A DNA stretch of 64,000 nt from Numida meleagris (lineage: Eukaryota; Chordata; Aves; Galliformes; Numididae). Shown here piece by piece: positions 42,101 through 55,200 of the stretch. Within the stretch, counting starts at the first letter, position 1; the number at the start of each line of letters is the position of its first letter. The stretch is taken from NCBI RefSeq assembly GCF_002078875.1, contig NC_034410.1:98520871-98584870 (forward strand), given 5' to 3'. The notes beneath the pieces are model-generated. The model made no database searches, was not told where the DNA came from, and saw nothing but the letters and a program-made list of their open reading frames with translations. The position numbers and the translations under genes are program-made.

Positions 42101-43094
42101 AGGTAGCTATTAACCTAGTTGTTGGTCTGCAGTAGTGTATGTATTTCCATAATGGCCAAAACAGTTTCAAGATTTACACAGAAGTAGCAACACAAGTTCA
42201 ATTAAAAGATAATTTTTAAAACTAAAAATAATGGAAGTGGCACGATAAAGGTTATTGGATTTCAGTGTAAGGAACAGTCTGAAAAATGTATTGTTGCTTA
42301 GAACAAGAAAACCTGTTACATTCACATGGATGCAATACAACAGCACTGTATTTAGAGTGAAAAATGTGAATTGCTAATAATTTCAGTAGATCACTAATTC
42401 ATGCTTTGCACCATTAATATTTCACTCTCTCAGATTTCTCTTTTCCTCAGAAAAGACGGAAAGAGAAAGAAAAACAAGAAAGCCACCTCCAAGTCCCAGC
42501 CATAACCAAGCCAGAAATCAGACTTTGCACACAAAAGGCACACAGCATAGAAGCTCAGTGGAAGCTGCAATTACAGTTTCAAAGTAGTTTGGTAGTACCT
42601 TTTTTTCCTTGTAGAGCAAGTACATCAAAATTCCCTCAGAAAAAGGAACTCTATTTCTCTCTTTTCCCAGTGTCACAACCAGTAATGGAATGCTTTATCT
42701 AGTCTGTTTAATTATTATTTTTCTCTACCGAGGATGAGTCAAAGATTCAGTTTGGGCCTGCAAACAGTGAACAAGATGCGCAGCATGTGCAGGCACAAAT
42801 GGAGAGAATAAATAGGGCCTCACAGCCACAGGAGAAAATCTGCTACGGAAGAGTATGCTATTATCTCTTCCTTTTCAGAGCTAGCCTTCCTATTTACTGG
42901 TTTTTAAATCTCCAAAGCAGAAACATCTAAGCAAGTGCATAAGAAAAATGTCTTCTGCAGTTTAGCTTTCCCTGTAGGAGCAGTGGATCATAGCACATTT
43001 CAGGCACCGGAGAAGCATGTATTTATCCACTAGTTAGTCTTTTATTTACAAATTACTTAGAGACAGTGTACAGGGGAGTTACATATGTGAAATT
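39131..43094. other. Intergenic, nothing recognised
   Basis: No gene that I can support. The open frame 40108-40428 (-, 106 codons) has an EST-like look but no domain and no splice or context support. A C15 run lies at 41592-41606 and a T-rich run at about 41327-41338. Confidence 0.5.
41592..41606. repeat. Poly(C) tract, 15 C
   Basis: Uninterrupted C15, a G-quadruplex/i-motif-prone homopolymer and a likely sequencing-length artefact. Confidence 0.95.
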
Positions 43095-43245
43095 TTAAAA
43101 TTTGCCCCATCCCTGGAGGCGCTCAAGGCCAGGTTGGATGGGGCCCTGGGCAGCTGAGTTGGTGGGGGGCAGCCTTGCCCCCTGCAGGGGGTGGGACTGG
43201 GGGAGCTTTAAGGTCCCTTCCAACCCAAACCATTCTGTAATTCCT
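43095..43245 (+). mobile_element. CR1 LINE 3'-end fragment
   Basis: Reads ATCCCTGGAGGCGCTCAAGG, then GCCAGGTTGGATGGGGCCCT, then TTTAAGGTCCCTTCCAACCC and CATTCTGTAATTC, the order found at the 3' end of a CR1 subfamily different from the 23.5/33.6 kb copies. It is 5'-truncated and non-coding, and open frames on both strands across it are repeat-derived. Confidence 0.92.
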
Positions 43246-46200
43246 TCTAGCAGAGGGGTGATCAAGCCCTCCTGGAAGGATGGGCACCCTCTTTCCATAG
43301 TACTTGAATTATGCTGTCTCTTGGGGCACCGAAGTGAGTGCAATCCACATGCTGCTGCAGCCAACATCTACCAACAATTCCTCATGTTCTAGGCACCAAG
43401 GAAGAAGTTTGGAAGAGTAGCTTGACCTTTAGAGACCAGCAAAGACCAGAGGTTAAAACACTTGAACTCACCTCATAGCGAAGATCAAAAGAAAGACCAC
43501 TGCTTGCTTTTAAGACCTTAGTACCTGAGATTTTCTTTTTAGTTTCTTTGACCTCATCTGCACAAAGGAAATTCAGGCTAAGATTTTATGAGCTGCTTTT
43601 TTGTTTTCTTTTTGACTTTCTCCCTATAAGTGGTGAGATGCTCTCAGATTGGAATTTAGAAGTCAGAAGAGATTATTTGGCTTTAGAGAAAGAGTTGACT
43701 GCAAACTAAGCTTTACTGCCAATGTCAAAAACATCAAGAAATGTTTAGCATTATTGTCCAATCTATCCTATTCACAATGGTTTAAGTGAGGTCTAGTTTT
43801 GAAGAAAACCTACAAGACCAGAAGATAAATGCCACCAAACACTTTGAAGCCACATCACACTATTTACTGAAATATCCAGCTATATTCAGACAAAACTTGG
43901 TGGATTTTGTTGTTTTTAATTTTCTGGGAACTGTAATAAAGACAACCTTGCAGCACTCTTTTTTTAATATTATTATTTTCTAAATAGTATATGGACAGGG
44001 AGTTTAGATGGCAGATAAAAATCAGCAGAATATATGTGAGAAAAAATACTTCAAACATAGGTAAATACTTACTGAAGTAAGTATATACGTGACTGTAGCA
44101 TATGCTTTACTTTCCATACATTGCCATATTTTCTGCCCAGTTCCAAAATGTATAACCCTGATTCTGTAGCAGAGACTCTCTCTCACTGTGCACACAGCAG
44201 AGCATCCTTCCTCGCTCCAGGAAGCCTTCAGCTTGCAAGTCCCTGAAGTGAGAGCCACCACACAACCTGGGGGGTACTGTTTGCTCATCTCTGTGAGTAA
44301 CATTTGGCATGGTGCTGACACATCTTCCCTGACCTGTCTGGGAGTAAAAGAAGGCCAAGCCACACAGCTTTTTTTTTTTGTGTGTGCAGAGTTTCCAAGC
44401 TGACGCAAGCCACATCAGCCATTTGAAAAGAGCAGAACTTCACACCAGCAGCACAAGCACCTGGCAAACTGGTGCTGCTGCCATGTGCCACACACAAGTC
44501 ACCAGAGACAGCTCCATCAGGATACACTCCCAATGAGTTAATCTGGCACTTCCACACCACCACAGAAGTGCTTGCTTCCCTCATTCCCCAAGTGTACTTT
44601 AGGTCTCTCCCTGAGGGGTGTAGCATGTGGTTTCTGTTTTGGTGGGTTTTGTTTTTTTTTTTTTACACTTCACCGACTTTACAATGAAAACACACTTTAA
44701 GGCAATGCAATTTGGACTCAGGGCCTAACAGAACCTATTTTAAATGCTAATGGAGACTCCATAAAAGTAGCATCAGGTCACCTCACAGTCCTCAACATGT
44801 TTCTGTCTAGCACGCCTCCGGAACAGAGAGCAATTATCTTCTTCTGTAAAACCAGACATATAGAGATACAGCCACAGATGAAGTGCGGAAAGACCAGATC
44901 TACATTATTTAAATAGAGAAGAAAGAAGGCACCAGTACACAATGATGATGGCATGCAAATGTCTGTCTCAAAGTGAGTTTTCTGAACCACACAACTAGCT
45001 TGCCGTGAAACTGAGCCTTTGAGTGCCTTCCTTCAACCAGGACAGTCATCCCTCATCTTCAACACATCCTCCTCTGAGGATGTGCCTCACCCCCAGGCAA
45101 GACACTGAAGAGCTGTCTTTCATCATCTTCCAGATTTGTCGTACACAAATTACAGGAAATAACTTAGCTCAAGCATAAGACTGTCCTAAAACATTCCTAC
45201 AGAATAGTTAAGGACAGAGTGAACACTGGACAGCTGATGCCACTTTGTTTCAGGTGGTAAATTAAATAGGAACAGGTGAAGCCTGGCACCAATACAGTAA
45301 CACAGAAGGTGAAGATAGCTTGTTTGGGTTTGGAAACTTAAATCCATCTGCTGGTGTTGCCTTTTGCCTGTCCTTGCAACTTGTACAGCATCTGGGCCAG
45401 CAGCACTGAAACAGGGGCATGGGCTAAGGCTGCATCTCTCACCCTCTGATCAGAGACCAACACAAAAATAAGAAAATGTGGAGACCAGTTCTCTCTCTTA
45501 GAGCCTGAAAGTAGAGCTTTGGTCCATCACCCCCATAACAAAGCAACAGAGCTTTTTAAGGAACTGTTCAGGACTGAGGTGCAGGAATGGTGAGGCCACT
45601 TCCCCAGCAATGCTCTTTGCAAGGACCATCTGCCTTGCCTCTGCTATGGAGTGCCACAGCCCCAAATGAAAGGGGCATCCCAGTTCTGGGATCTGTTAGC
45701 TCCTGGTGCTGCGGCAAAGAAAGCTCATGCATTCCAAGTAGTTACACTATTACAGTAGTGTTTACTGTACCTTTAATTTCACGAGCAAATTGGTCCAGTC
45801 CTCTGCTTAAACAACGTGCTGCCTAATATTTCACCTGCAGGTTGAACTAATTCTCACATGGGCAGAGATTTCAACAGCAATGTTTTCCAATAAGCTACAG
45901 TAGGTATCCAAAACATACTGTAGAATATCTCAGTTTATTTTACAGTTATAGATAAAGACATCTCATTTGTAGCTTAGGGAAGTTTAGGTAATGCTATCAC
46001 CATAAAAAAAGGCAGGGTGGGAACAGAACTGTTTTTTCCATCAAAGCCAACCAAATATTTTGTTCAATTTCATCCTAAATAAGCAGCTGGGTAGGAGATG
46101 GGAATCAGATTTGGTTTCTGTACTCAAAGTCATTTTCCAGCTGTCTCTTTTACAGAGTCTTACCAAGCTAGAAGTGGCATTTCCACCCCACCAAGGTACA

Positions 46201-47609
46201 GAAATGCCCAGCTACTTTGGTAAATCGAAGATGCAGAACCAGATTAGGAAATTTAATAAGTTATTAGAATTATTTTAGAATGAATAGCAGATTCCTCTGC
46301 GCAGCTGGAATGCTTATCAGTTGCAGGGAAAACAAAGATTACCCCTAAATATTTTTAGACATTCCTAAGACATTTCTTCTTTGACACAGCAACAGAGTAT
46401 AACTAACAACATCAGGGGCAGGAAAGGCTTTGTCAGCAGGAGTTTCAGGTGTTCTGGGTGGTGGCAGCAGGGCATATACCCATTTTGAACACATGCTGAC
46501 AGCCATAAGACTGCTTAATCTTTTTTGCTCTCTCTGCTACCACATGAGGTAATAAATTGTTATCACACATAGTAAGTGGGCACAATATCTAATATGCAGC
46601 TTTCTTTTGCAAATTTTGTGGTTGATGAATAATGACAGTACTTCATCTTCATGACTCCAAGACAGTGGTTAATGTACACTTACCATATTAGAATACAGGA
46701 GCGGTAGCAGGTCCTGTCAAGGAGAGCCCTTAGACTTGCTTGGTTCTGCTTCTCCTCTGTCAAGGGCTACCACCTCAGCAGCTTTTGCTTAAACAAATAA
46801 TTCTCTTACAGCACAGAGTGTGAGCAATTACGTTACAAGGCCTCAGATGTGCATACTGCAGCAGCATGGTGTATATAAATCATCACATTTATGCACAACT
46901 AAAACACATCACTTCCACAGAGCCCTGAGAAGTGAGCTAAATAATGGAAAGCTGAAATTCTGGTGCAACACATGGAATAACATATGCACTCAGGGTAAAA
47001 CAGGTGTCCCAGGCAGAGAAGCTAACTAGGAAATGGCTGATCTCATCACATCAGTGATTTAAAGCCATAAGTATGCTAATTAGAGCTGTTTTAAACAGAA
47101 GCTTCGACTCAACCTGCCAGAAGTTTCCAACAAAAGTAGTAACTGAAGGTATAGCCAAGGATCCCATCCACAGGCCATGAAAGCAGCAACTTCACAAACT
47201 CTACAAAGACCTGCTCTAGGCAATGGGAAAATGAGAAGAGCTGATTTTAAGAACCACCTTCAGAAGTGCTGGTAAGTGCTTTATACATAGAAAATTAATG
47301 TTAACTAAGTAATGGCTCTCACATGCACTTCTTAAAAAGCCAGCATGGAATCACGGCAAGTCCTGCAGCCAACAGGATGGGTGGTGTACAACAGCCAGGA
47401 GATAAGCTGTGCAGTGAACACCTGAAGTATCTTGTCTCTTAGAAAGCATTTCAATTCTCTCTTGCAAATGTAGACATGATTTTGAGTACTTATACCTTAC
47501 CTTTGACTTTTAAGGTCAAAGTGAAATCATATAAATTTATCTGTTTCCTTCTTATGTTGATATATTTGTATGATTATACCATTCTTAGTTACATCCCTTC
47601 CATGCTTGT
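43246..47609. other. Intergenic, nothing recognised
   Basis: No gene that I can support. Several overlapping open frames near 44,000-44,700 on both strands contain poly-lysine or phenylalanine runs from a T/A homopolymer at 44369-44379 and are not credible. T11-12 runs lie at about 44650-44665. Confidence 0.5.
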
Positions 47610-47611
47610 AT

Positions 47612-47730
47612 CTGTGAATCTCCAGACTGATGGACAACCTGATCTAGTGGTCAGCAACCCTGCCGTGGCAGAGGGCTGGAACTAGATGTTCTTTGAGGTC
47701 TCTTACAACCCAAATCATTTATGATTTTTA
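47612..47730 (+). mobile_element. CR1 LINE 3'-end fragment, diverged
   Basis: ATCTAGTGGTCAGCAACCCT, GGCAGAGGGCTGGAACTAGA and TTTGAGGTCTCTTACAACCC, followed by ATCATTTATGATTTTT, match a CR1 3' tail with more substitutions than the other copies. Confidence 0.85.
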
Positions 47731-49617
47731 AAGACTATTTATGAGGCTTTACCCATATTTCTGTTGCACTGGCCAATGACTGAAATCCATAGCAGGAAGC
47801 CAGCTTCAGGTGTGTGAAGCCCACACAGCACTTGGACTTCAGCCCACCTGGGAATAGTTTTGAGGAGGAGACTGTACAACACAATCACACAAAGCTGCTC
47901 AGGTTTTACAAGCCCACAGCTGTGTCCCTTCCTGTCTATAAATCCAATTAGTAAGTTGAGTAAGTATTCCCCAGAATAATGCTTTTTGACTGAAGGTACT
48001 TGTCAAGCATTGTCTTTCAGTCCTGTGTCTGTTTGTAGTTTCACTACAGTGTAAGAAGAGGATATATTCCATTTATTTTACAGGAAAACCTGTAATTTTG
48101 GCTTGGATTAATCTCAAAGCTCTCAAGTACCACAAGCAGGCCACACTCTAAGCTATGCGATTGCAGCCCCTCGTCTGGGGTTCAGCCATACAGGAGTGGG
48201 ACTGTGCAAGAAACTGCTTCAAGGCCAAGATTTGTATCATGAGGGCAAAAACTAAGAAAAGTATCAGGAGTGGGAAAGTTTTGAGAAATGGGTTTGCATC
48301 CATCCACCAAATTAATGATTATTCCATTTTAACTGCACAAGTGGAGGAAAAATAGGGCTGTTATTGTATGGCATACTGCAAAGACATAAGCCTTGGCTAA
48401 TGACAGCAGAACATATGTATCAAGATGAACGTAGCAAGAAGTACAGGTAGAAAGGAGATCAGATTGCTACTCATCACCCCTAAAATGGGATCAGGCTTCT
48501 AACACTACCACAGCTAGAAGACAACAAGGCACCAAGCCAAAGCTACTGCTTTTCTGATGGCGCTGCTATGCCAACAACAGAAGAGCATGACATCTTCCTG
48601 ACATAAAGGATTTGCACATATAAGTACAGGATTATGGGAAAGGAAATACAGCCAGACTAGCCAAGACCTTTCTTTATATCAAGATAACACACATACTAGC
48701 CTCTTGCTGAGTTGCTTTTAACACTCAAAGAAGTGTAATGTCCAGAACTACAAACTACCCCAGCTGTTCAGATGGCAAGTGCCCTCCTAGTGTTTGTCTA
48801 GCAGCACCCAGAGTAAGGTATTTACAGAACATTTCAGCTTTTGCATCCTGTTTCTTAGAACAGTTTACATATATCCAAATAAAATAAATCAGCCAAGAAA
48901 GGGGAAAGTGCTGGTCTCAAAGTTTCCTTAACTTACTTAGAAAACAATTATCATGGTAATTCAGTTCCACATGTAGATCTTAAAACAAACACAGCCAGTG
49001 GGTAATATTTAATGCGAGTTCTCTCACTCTGAAGTTGAACCATTGTTTCAATAACTCAAGTTACATTAAACTAAACCCAATTAGAAAAAAAAGTCACAGG
49101 TTACATTCATCTTCTACAGAAACTACTAGTGCTTATACAGCAAATTACTTAAAAAATAGGCAAGTTAGAGACCACAAACGGGAAAACAGTATCATGAAAA
49201 TAACAGTAAGTGCAGAAGTATATAAAAGTGAATCAAACTTGCATCTGGACCTAGATTTTAGGTATTATTTCCCCACAGAAATCATAAAGGGCAATTAATC
49301 TGCTTCTTCAGTACAGTTGATTTATAAGCTACCTCTCACCCACTAATAATCAAATATATTTCAATGAATTTTGAATAAAGCACACCAGGGGACTAAAACA
49401 TGGATTCCTAAGCCTAAAGCAGAGCAACAAAATTTCCAATTTACAACCTCCGTCACGGAGCTCAAAGTATGCTGTTATAACTTGAACAACATTATAGAAA
49501 CTTGTTTAAATGAGTTGTCATTAAAGGATAAAGAGCTGAACACTGTATTTGGTAGACATTTTGTTCTAAGCACTATTTTAAATTATGAAGATTAATTGTA
49601 GTGATATAACTTAAGTG

Positions 49618-49623
49618 TTTATT
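49618..49623 (-). terminator. Candidate poly(A) signal of the AKAP7-like gene
   Basis: TTTATT on the + strand (AATAAA on -), about 2 kb after the stop codon. It is the nearest canonical hexamer I could find on that strand; a variant signal closer to the stop could be used instead. Confidence 0.3.
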
Positions 49624-50629
49624 TTAACTTAATGTACCAAAACAAGGCTGCTATACTCCTAAGTGAAATTAATTACTCTACAATCATCACAATATTCCTA
49701 AAGCAGAATTAAACTTAAATTGGAACCTGTCGGCATTTAACACCCAGACGTTTCTGAGCACAGGTTCACCACACATTTGCTACACTCCAGTGCCATCTGT
49801 CTATAAAAAGATAATTAACATTTTCAACAAGAACAAATACAGCTCATTGTAAAGTGTGCTCGGTCCTAGGCTATTGAATCCACTTAGGTTTATAAGATGA
49901 ATGACTCTACGGATCCTCTGCCCAATTAGGAAATCATTAAATACACCGAGGAAACAGTGTTTATGGCAAAGTTTTCTGGAAAACAGTTTTGTCCCCAGTG
50001 TGCTGATGCAGATGTGCAGTGCTGAAGCCTCACTCTTAACTACTCTCTGAAATTAATGTTGAAGCCTTCCCTCTAGCACCGAGCACCTGAGCTGCATTTT
50101 GAAGACCCCAGAGCAGCCGTGAATAGCCACTCTCAGATTTGCATTTAGAAGACCACTGGGGGACAGGCTTTTGGAAGCGCACAACCTTCAGAGGAGTGAC
50201 ACAAATAAACGCTGTGCCAAGCGCTGCTCCCAACCTCGGTCCAGAGCACAAAGCAGTTCATTGCACGCAGAACCGGCCCCCTCACCCCACTCAGCACCAG
50301 CTCCCGTGCCTGGCTGCCCTCTGCTCCCACAGCCGGGGCACACAGCCAGGCTCACACGGCCCGTAACCAGCTGGACAGCTTAATTTCACAGTGTGAATTT
50401 AACGGAGCACACACTGGATGCTCTGCCTAGAGCTGTGTTCCCGTGCACCACGTATAGAAGCCAAACACCATATGCTTAACACTTCTGAAGAACACTACTA
50501 CACTTCTCCCCCTAAAATACACACCTTTTCTGAGGAAATAAGGCTTTTCAAGACCAAACACCACTTCTAAATAATCGGGTGGAGCAGAGCAGGGATGCAC
50601 AGCATTTCCCAGGCTCCTGGCCACCTTTC

Positions 50630-50830
50630 CCACCTCCATCGCCCCTCCGGAGCTGCCCAAGCCCCACGCAGGCAGCGGGGCAGCGCGTCCCTCCGCTCCC
50701 GGTGCCGCCGCTCTCCCGCACTGCCACCTGCCGGCCCCGTCCTGCCATGCCTGGGAGCCGCCGGCACGGATAGCCGCGGCTTCGGAGGGCAGCGTGCAAA
50801 GCGACGAGGCTTCGGCCCCAGCAGAGGCAC
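50630..50830. promoter_or_regulatory. Small CG-rich patch
   Basis: About 200 bp with many CG dinucleotides (GCGGGGCAGCGCG, CCGCCGCTCTCCCGC, GCCGCCGGCACGG, GCCGCGGCTTCGG) in otherwise AT-rich DNA. It could be a minor CpG-island promoter or a regulatory element within or beyond the 3' UTR of the AKAP7-like gene. No coding exon or splice site was recognised in it. Confidence 0.4.
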
Positions 50831-51642
50831 AAAGCCCTTAACTTCGTCCTGCCAGAAGTGAATGCAGTGCTGTTTTGTCCTGTCCTGGGACTGTGCCACT
50901 ACGTAGGTGCAGAGAAAGGCTGTGCTGCCTCATCCGCTCCAAGGCATTTTACAAAATTAGCTCATTATGGATTGCCCTTCCTCTCCTTCCTTAACAGCTC
51001 ATCTGTAAGGAAAAATACTTGGTATTACAGTATTTTGTGGTGAAATAAATTAATCCACTTCCGTAAGTCAGACAACATAATTTTCACATTAAGTAGCTAC
51101 TATTGGAACCGAAGCATATATTTCACACAAGCACATTAACAGCCGAAGCCCTACCACTCTCAGCATAAATGATTGTGTCACAGGAACAGCACAGAACCTT
51201 AACCCAGAGCAGCTATGTGCTCTCCCAGGGAGAGGGTAGAGCCAGGGGCTGCCAGCAGAGCAGGTAAAGGCAGAGGGGGTGAGGGGAAGAGATGTGACTG
51301 AGGCAGAAACCTCTGTTGCTGAAATGGACACTTCTGACATCCACTTTGGCTTCAGTGCATAGCTTCTGCTTTATCCTTTATGCCTCAAATTTGTCTCTTT
51401 GCTACATACATTCAGACAAACCTGCAGTTTGGGTTCTTCTTTACACCCAGGCGTTTCCCTGTTTGAACACAGTATTCCATGTTTTCTCTTAGAGTTTTTT
51501 CCACTTCTGGTTCTATCAGTCTCCAAGAAAGTCTGTTTCCTGTCAAAAATTCACTATCCTCTCCTCCTTCCCCAGCCCACAACCACACCACTTGCCTTCC
51601 TTCACCAAAGGTGGGCCCAGATCACCAACAGCTACGACAGCT

Positions 51643-52212
51643 TCACACTGAACTTGTTGGCACATCAGGTGCAGATTCCATTGCTTTGGTTTCCTGCAGG
51701 CTACCACCTACAATGTTGGCTGCTTCTTGTCCTCCTTCCACACTCAGCAATGCATCTGATCTCATCGGCGACAGGCCAAGCACCAACTTTGAGCAGACCT
51801 CATCAGCTGCAAGAGAAGTCTCATCTGTGCCTTCAGGCTGTCCATTCACCTCATTGATTTCCTTCTCTTCACTTGCAATTAAAGCCTCAGCAATGTTTTC
51901 CGATGGTTTATCATTGGCTACTACTGAACACAAGGCAAGGTTACAGCTTGCAGCAGTCGCTCCTCTTTCAGCTCCTGCAGCACTTGGAGGGGCTTCACTG
52001 GTTGTAGCTTTCAAACCTTCTGTCTGCATTCCTTGTTCTTTGCTCTCTTCTGCACCTCTGGAGCCCACATGAATTGAACACTCGCAGTAATAGTAACCAG
52101 ATTCCTGTTTCTTCTTACGCATGGCACAGAGATCAATTCGACTCAAGACCTCTGTGCCAAAATAACTGTCTTCGTATTCCTTGTACAGATCTGAACAAAT
52201 TTTTCTGAAGCC
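51643..52212 (-). CDS. AKAP7-like last coding exon with novel acidic tail
   Basis: A 570-base coding part of 189 codons plus the TGA at 51643-51645; acceptor TTCAACATCTAG (AG at 52213-52214). The first 50 or so residues continue the AKAP7 fold ([20 protein letters not shown], then SRIDLCAM and [12 protein letters not shown]). The remaining ~135 residues are rich in Ala, Ser, Glu and Thr with no recognised domain. In AKAP7 an intron follows this point and the next exon carries the PKA-anchoring helix; here the frame simply runs on. A weak alternative donor (GTGCAG at 52050-52055) sits just after SIHVGSR. The + strand open frames 51399-51857 and 51479-52072 are shadows of this exon. Confidence 0.85.
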   Translation of the reverse strand, partial: GFRKICSDLYKEYEDSYFGTEVLSRIDLCAMRKKKQESGYYYCECSIHVGSRGAEESKEQGMQTEGLKATTSEAPPSAAGAERGATAASCNLALCSVVANDKPSENIAEALIASEEKEINEVNGQPEGTDETSLAADEVCSKLVLGLSPMRSDALLSVEGGQEAANIVGGSLQETKAMESAPDVPTSSV

Positions 52213-55200
52213 CTAGATGTTGAAAAAGCATTGTGACATTTACACACAAATAAGTTACACATACTTAAAGTACATTATGTATCTTAGTTACCCACCCACC
52301 CCATTAGGATAACAATATCTACTTTATTCATAGTACTATTATATCACTACCAACTTCAGTGCTAATGGCTGATTTTAAGTTTATCTTCTGCTGAATCCCT
52401 CACGAGCTAAAACATACCAAAAGAGACAAAGAAGCAGAAACCTATCGGTTTAATTCCCATACTATTACTCAAATGCATCTATGGAATTTCAGATATTGCA
52501 AGCAAGTTAGCAGTGACAACAGAGGCAAACTATTCCCTAGAGTCACAAATTGCCTTTAGGAGGATTCCTTTACTCCACTTACAGCTGAATTTGTTTAGTT
52601 TCTCAACTCATTGCTACCTTCACAGACTGAAAGATTTATCCTTCTTGATGTGCACATTTCACAATAGCATTTAAGTCACGGTTCAAAATACAGCTGGTGC
52701 AGCTACTTCCCTGTTAGCAGAGAAGTATTCAAAAGAAATTTAACTCTGTGACTTACGATCTTAGAGGTTTTTCCCAACCTTAACGATTCTATGATTGTGA
52801 AAACAAGCTCATTTAAGCAAGCCAGTGAAGAAAGAAAGAAAATCACTGCCAGTCTGATATAGCTGCCAAACACTGTTAGAATCTCAACAATGAAATGCTA
52901 CCACAGACACAGTGTGAATGGAAGCACTTACTCTTATAGATGTGTTTTGAAATCTGATTTGTTTGTTTCACAGACTAAGAAAAAGCAACTTCCACTGCCA
53001 CAATCAAGGTTTATCAAAGCATCATAACACAGGCCTGACAAGATGGAAACAGTTCCTAAGTCAGTTGGTCCCCCATACTCTGATGTATAGTCTAAGTAGC
53101 TTCCTTGCAGTCCTCTCTCCCAACAAACTCAAGCACAGCAGCAATGGCTCCTCTGCACAGAGATCAGGGCCCACAACACAATCCCTGCCAGCAACAGGGT
53201 GCCAATTTAAATAACGGAGTGAAAGAGGAGGATGAACCTAATTGAAAGCACACAAGTAAGAATCTGAGGAACCCTTGCAACACATTCCTTCAAAGAAGTC
53301 TCAATCATTTTGTTCAGCTCCCAAATGCTCAGGGGTGTACATCCATAAACAACAAGAGATCTCCTTACAAACCTCCTTGTAACAGCCCTTTTGGCAGGTC
53401 TCTGCATGAGCAGGCATGCGCCATATGGGAACTGCAAGAGACAGCCAATGGCACCCAGACAAAGCCAGATACAAATACCTCCTCCAACAACAAACACTAC
53501 AAACCATTCAAGCTCCACTGCCCCTCAGTGCAACCCAGATGACCAAAGCACCTCAGAGTGTAACTGAGCAAGTTGTGCACCTTTGTATCAGTCAGAGCCA
53601 GGCGGTCAGGTACCCAGGTACATGTCACCTCAACACTGCTAGCTATAACTGTACTCCATGCATTTAGGAGGCTGATGGAAACTCATGTAAGGTCACATCA
53701 CCAAAGCTTATCAAGTACCCAGAGGAGGGCAGAATTAGGGCTGCCTTTTTCATCAAAACCAGAATATTTTATTTTAAGTGACTCTATAGGCTTACTATTG
53801 TCCAGGCTGGATAGCATCTGTTTGCAGACCTGCACCAACTGAATCTATATCAAGCAGCATGATGTAGCATGAAAGCAGGAGCAAACATCCACCACTTTCA
53901 AGTAGTGGCATTTGCACAGCACTGGAGACTGACTGTGCACTGGAAAAGGCTCTTCAGCAACAGACACTGAAGTGGATTCTCTGAAGATGTGAGCTACTCC
54001 CTTTTGGCTCATTGGAAACTGAGGTCAGAAAAATCTGCAGAGCCCATATTTTGTATTTATGCTAGAGATGCGGTACACATTTTGAATGTCATCAACAAGT
54101 AGCATATACTGCTCCTTTGGTAGTAATTCAAGCTAAATGGCACACAAACAAAGCCCTCTCAGACCCCTTGGGACCTTCAGACACAAAGACAAAGATATGC
54201 AGTTTCCTGAGATCAGAGCTTGAATTTGTAGAGGTTTTAAAGAGGACTGAATCCTCCTTCCCCATAAAGGGGAGCAAAGGCTGCAAGAACTTCATCTGTA
54301 TCACACGTCTTATTGTGGAAAAGCATCCTTGAGGTGTAAAAAAAGTGTTAATCATTTCTCAAGGTTCACATAAAAGGCACTGAAGTTGCACGAAGTATGT
54401 AAATTGCATCCATATTACAGGGACACAGTTATTTATAACATAAAGTAATTACAGCCAGTAGATGGCATCATAATAACTGTGATGCCATACTAACATAAAA
54501 CAATATTTTTGTCTTACTCATACCTTGGCATCTTCAAGTGCTTAGGAACGTGAAGATTTGTTTCTTTCCAACAGTCTTCAGGAAGGAACTATTATAGAAA
54601 TACACAGCTTTCCTTCCCTACCCCTTACATTTTGACTTGAGAAGAGACAAATCAAGTTGTTAGTATTTTCAGTTTGGTATGTCAGATCTCAAAGTCCATG
54701 TGTTAATATTCCAGGTTGCTTTCTGAGGCTAAAACCTGTGTCTAGGGTTGAGCTTTGAAGAGATTGTATGTGGGCATACAGCATCCGTATGTGCCCTAAT
54801 AACTAACTTAATATGCAACCTTACTCCACTTGCACTTCATGGTCCTGATGAGTAAAGCAGTATTTTAGGAGCAACAGTATTAAGATGCATATGAATCTGG
54901 GGACAGGAATGAGCAATAGCTGGGAGGAGAGGGGAGAGCAGCAGATATCGTATATAGGCTTCAGTAATGCTTTTGACACTGATTCCTCTAAGAACTTCAG
55001 AGTAGCTACTGAAGCATGGACTGGACTGAAAACTCACTGAGTGGCAAGGTATAGAGTTGTGGTCCTTGGTGAAATCTAGTGCAAGGCTAGTAATGAGCAG
55101 AGTACCCCAGGGGTCAGTACTGGGTCCAGTCCTGTTTAGCATCTTTATTAATGATCTGGACAGTGGGGCAGAGTGCACCCTTTGTAAGTTTGCAGAAAAC

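Larger units (their letters stand above)
47731..51642. other. No coding gene seen; probable 3' UTR of the AKAP7-like gene in its right part
   Basis: Nothing I can call as coding. The right-hand end follows the - strand stop codon of the AKAP7-like gene and must contain its 3' UTR. The first canonical - strand AATAAA that I find downstream of the stop is at 49618-49623, about 2 kb away. Proline/alanine-rich open frames at 50,139-50,900 on both strands follow a GC-rich patch and have no domain. Confidence 0.4.

Noticed and set aside
44022..44626. Group of overlapping - strand frames
   Set aside because: They share a poly-lysine stretch from one homopolymer and overlap each other. None resembles the missing AKAP7 anchoring-helix exon.
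50567..50899. GC-rich - strand frames as extra exons of the AKAP7-like gene
   Set aside because: They are Arg/Pro/Gly-rich in several frames at once. No acceptor or AKAP7 C-terminal similarity was seen.
51479..52072. 197-codon + strand open frame
   Set aside because: It lies fully antisense to the last coding exon of the AKAP7-like gene, whose frame is supported by splice sites and family motifs. The + frame has no motif.
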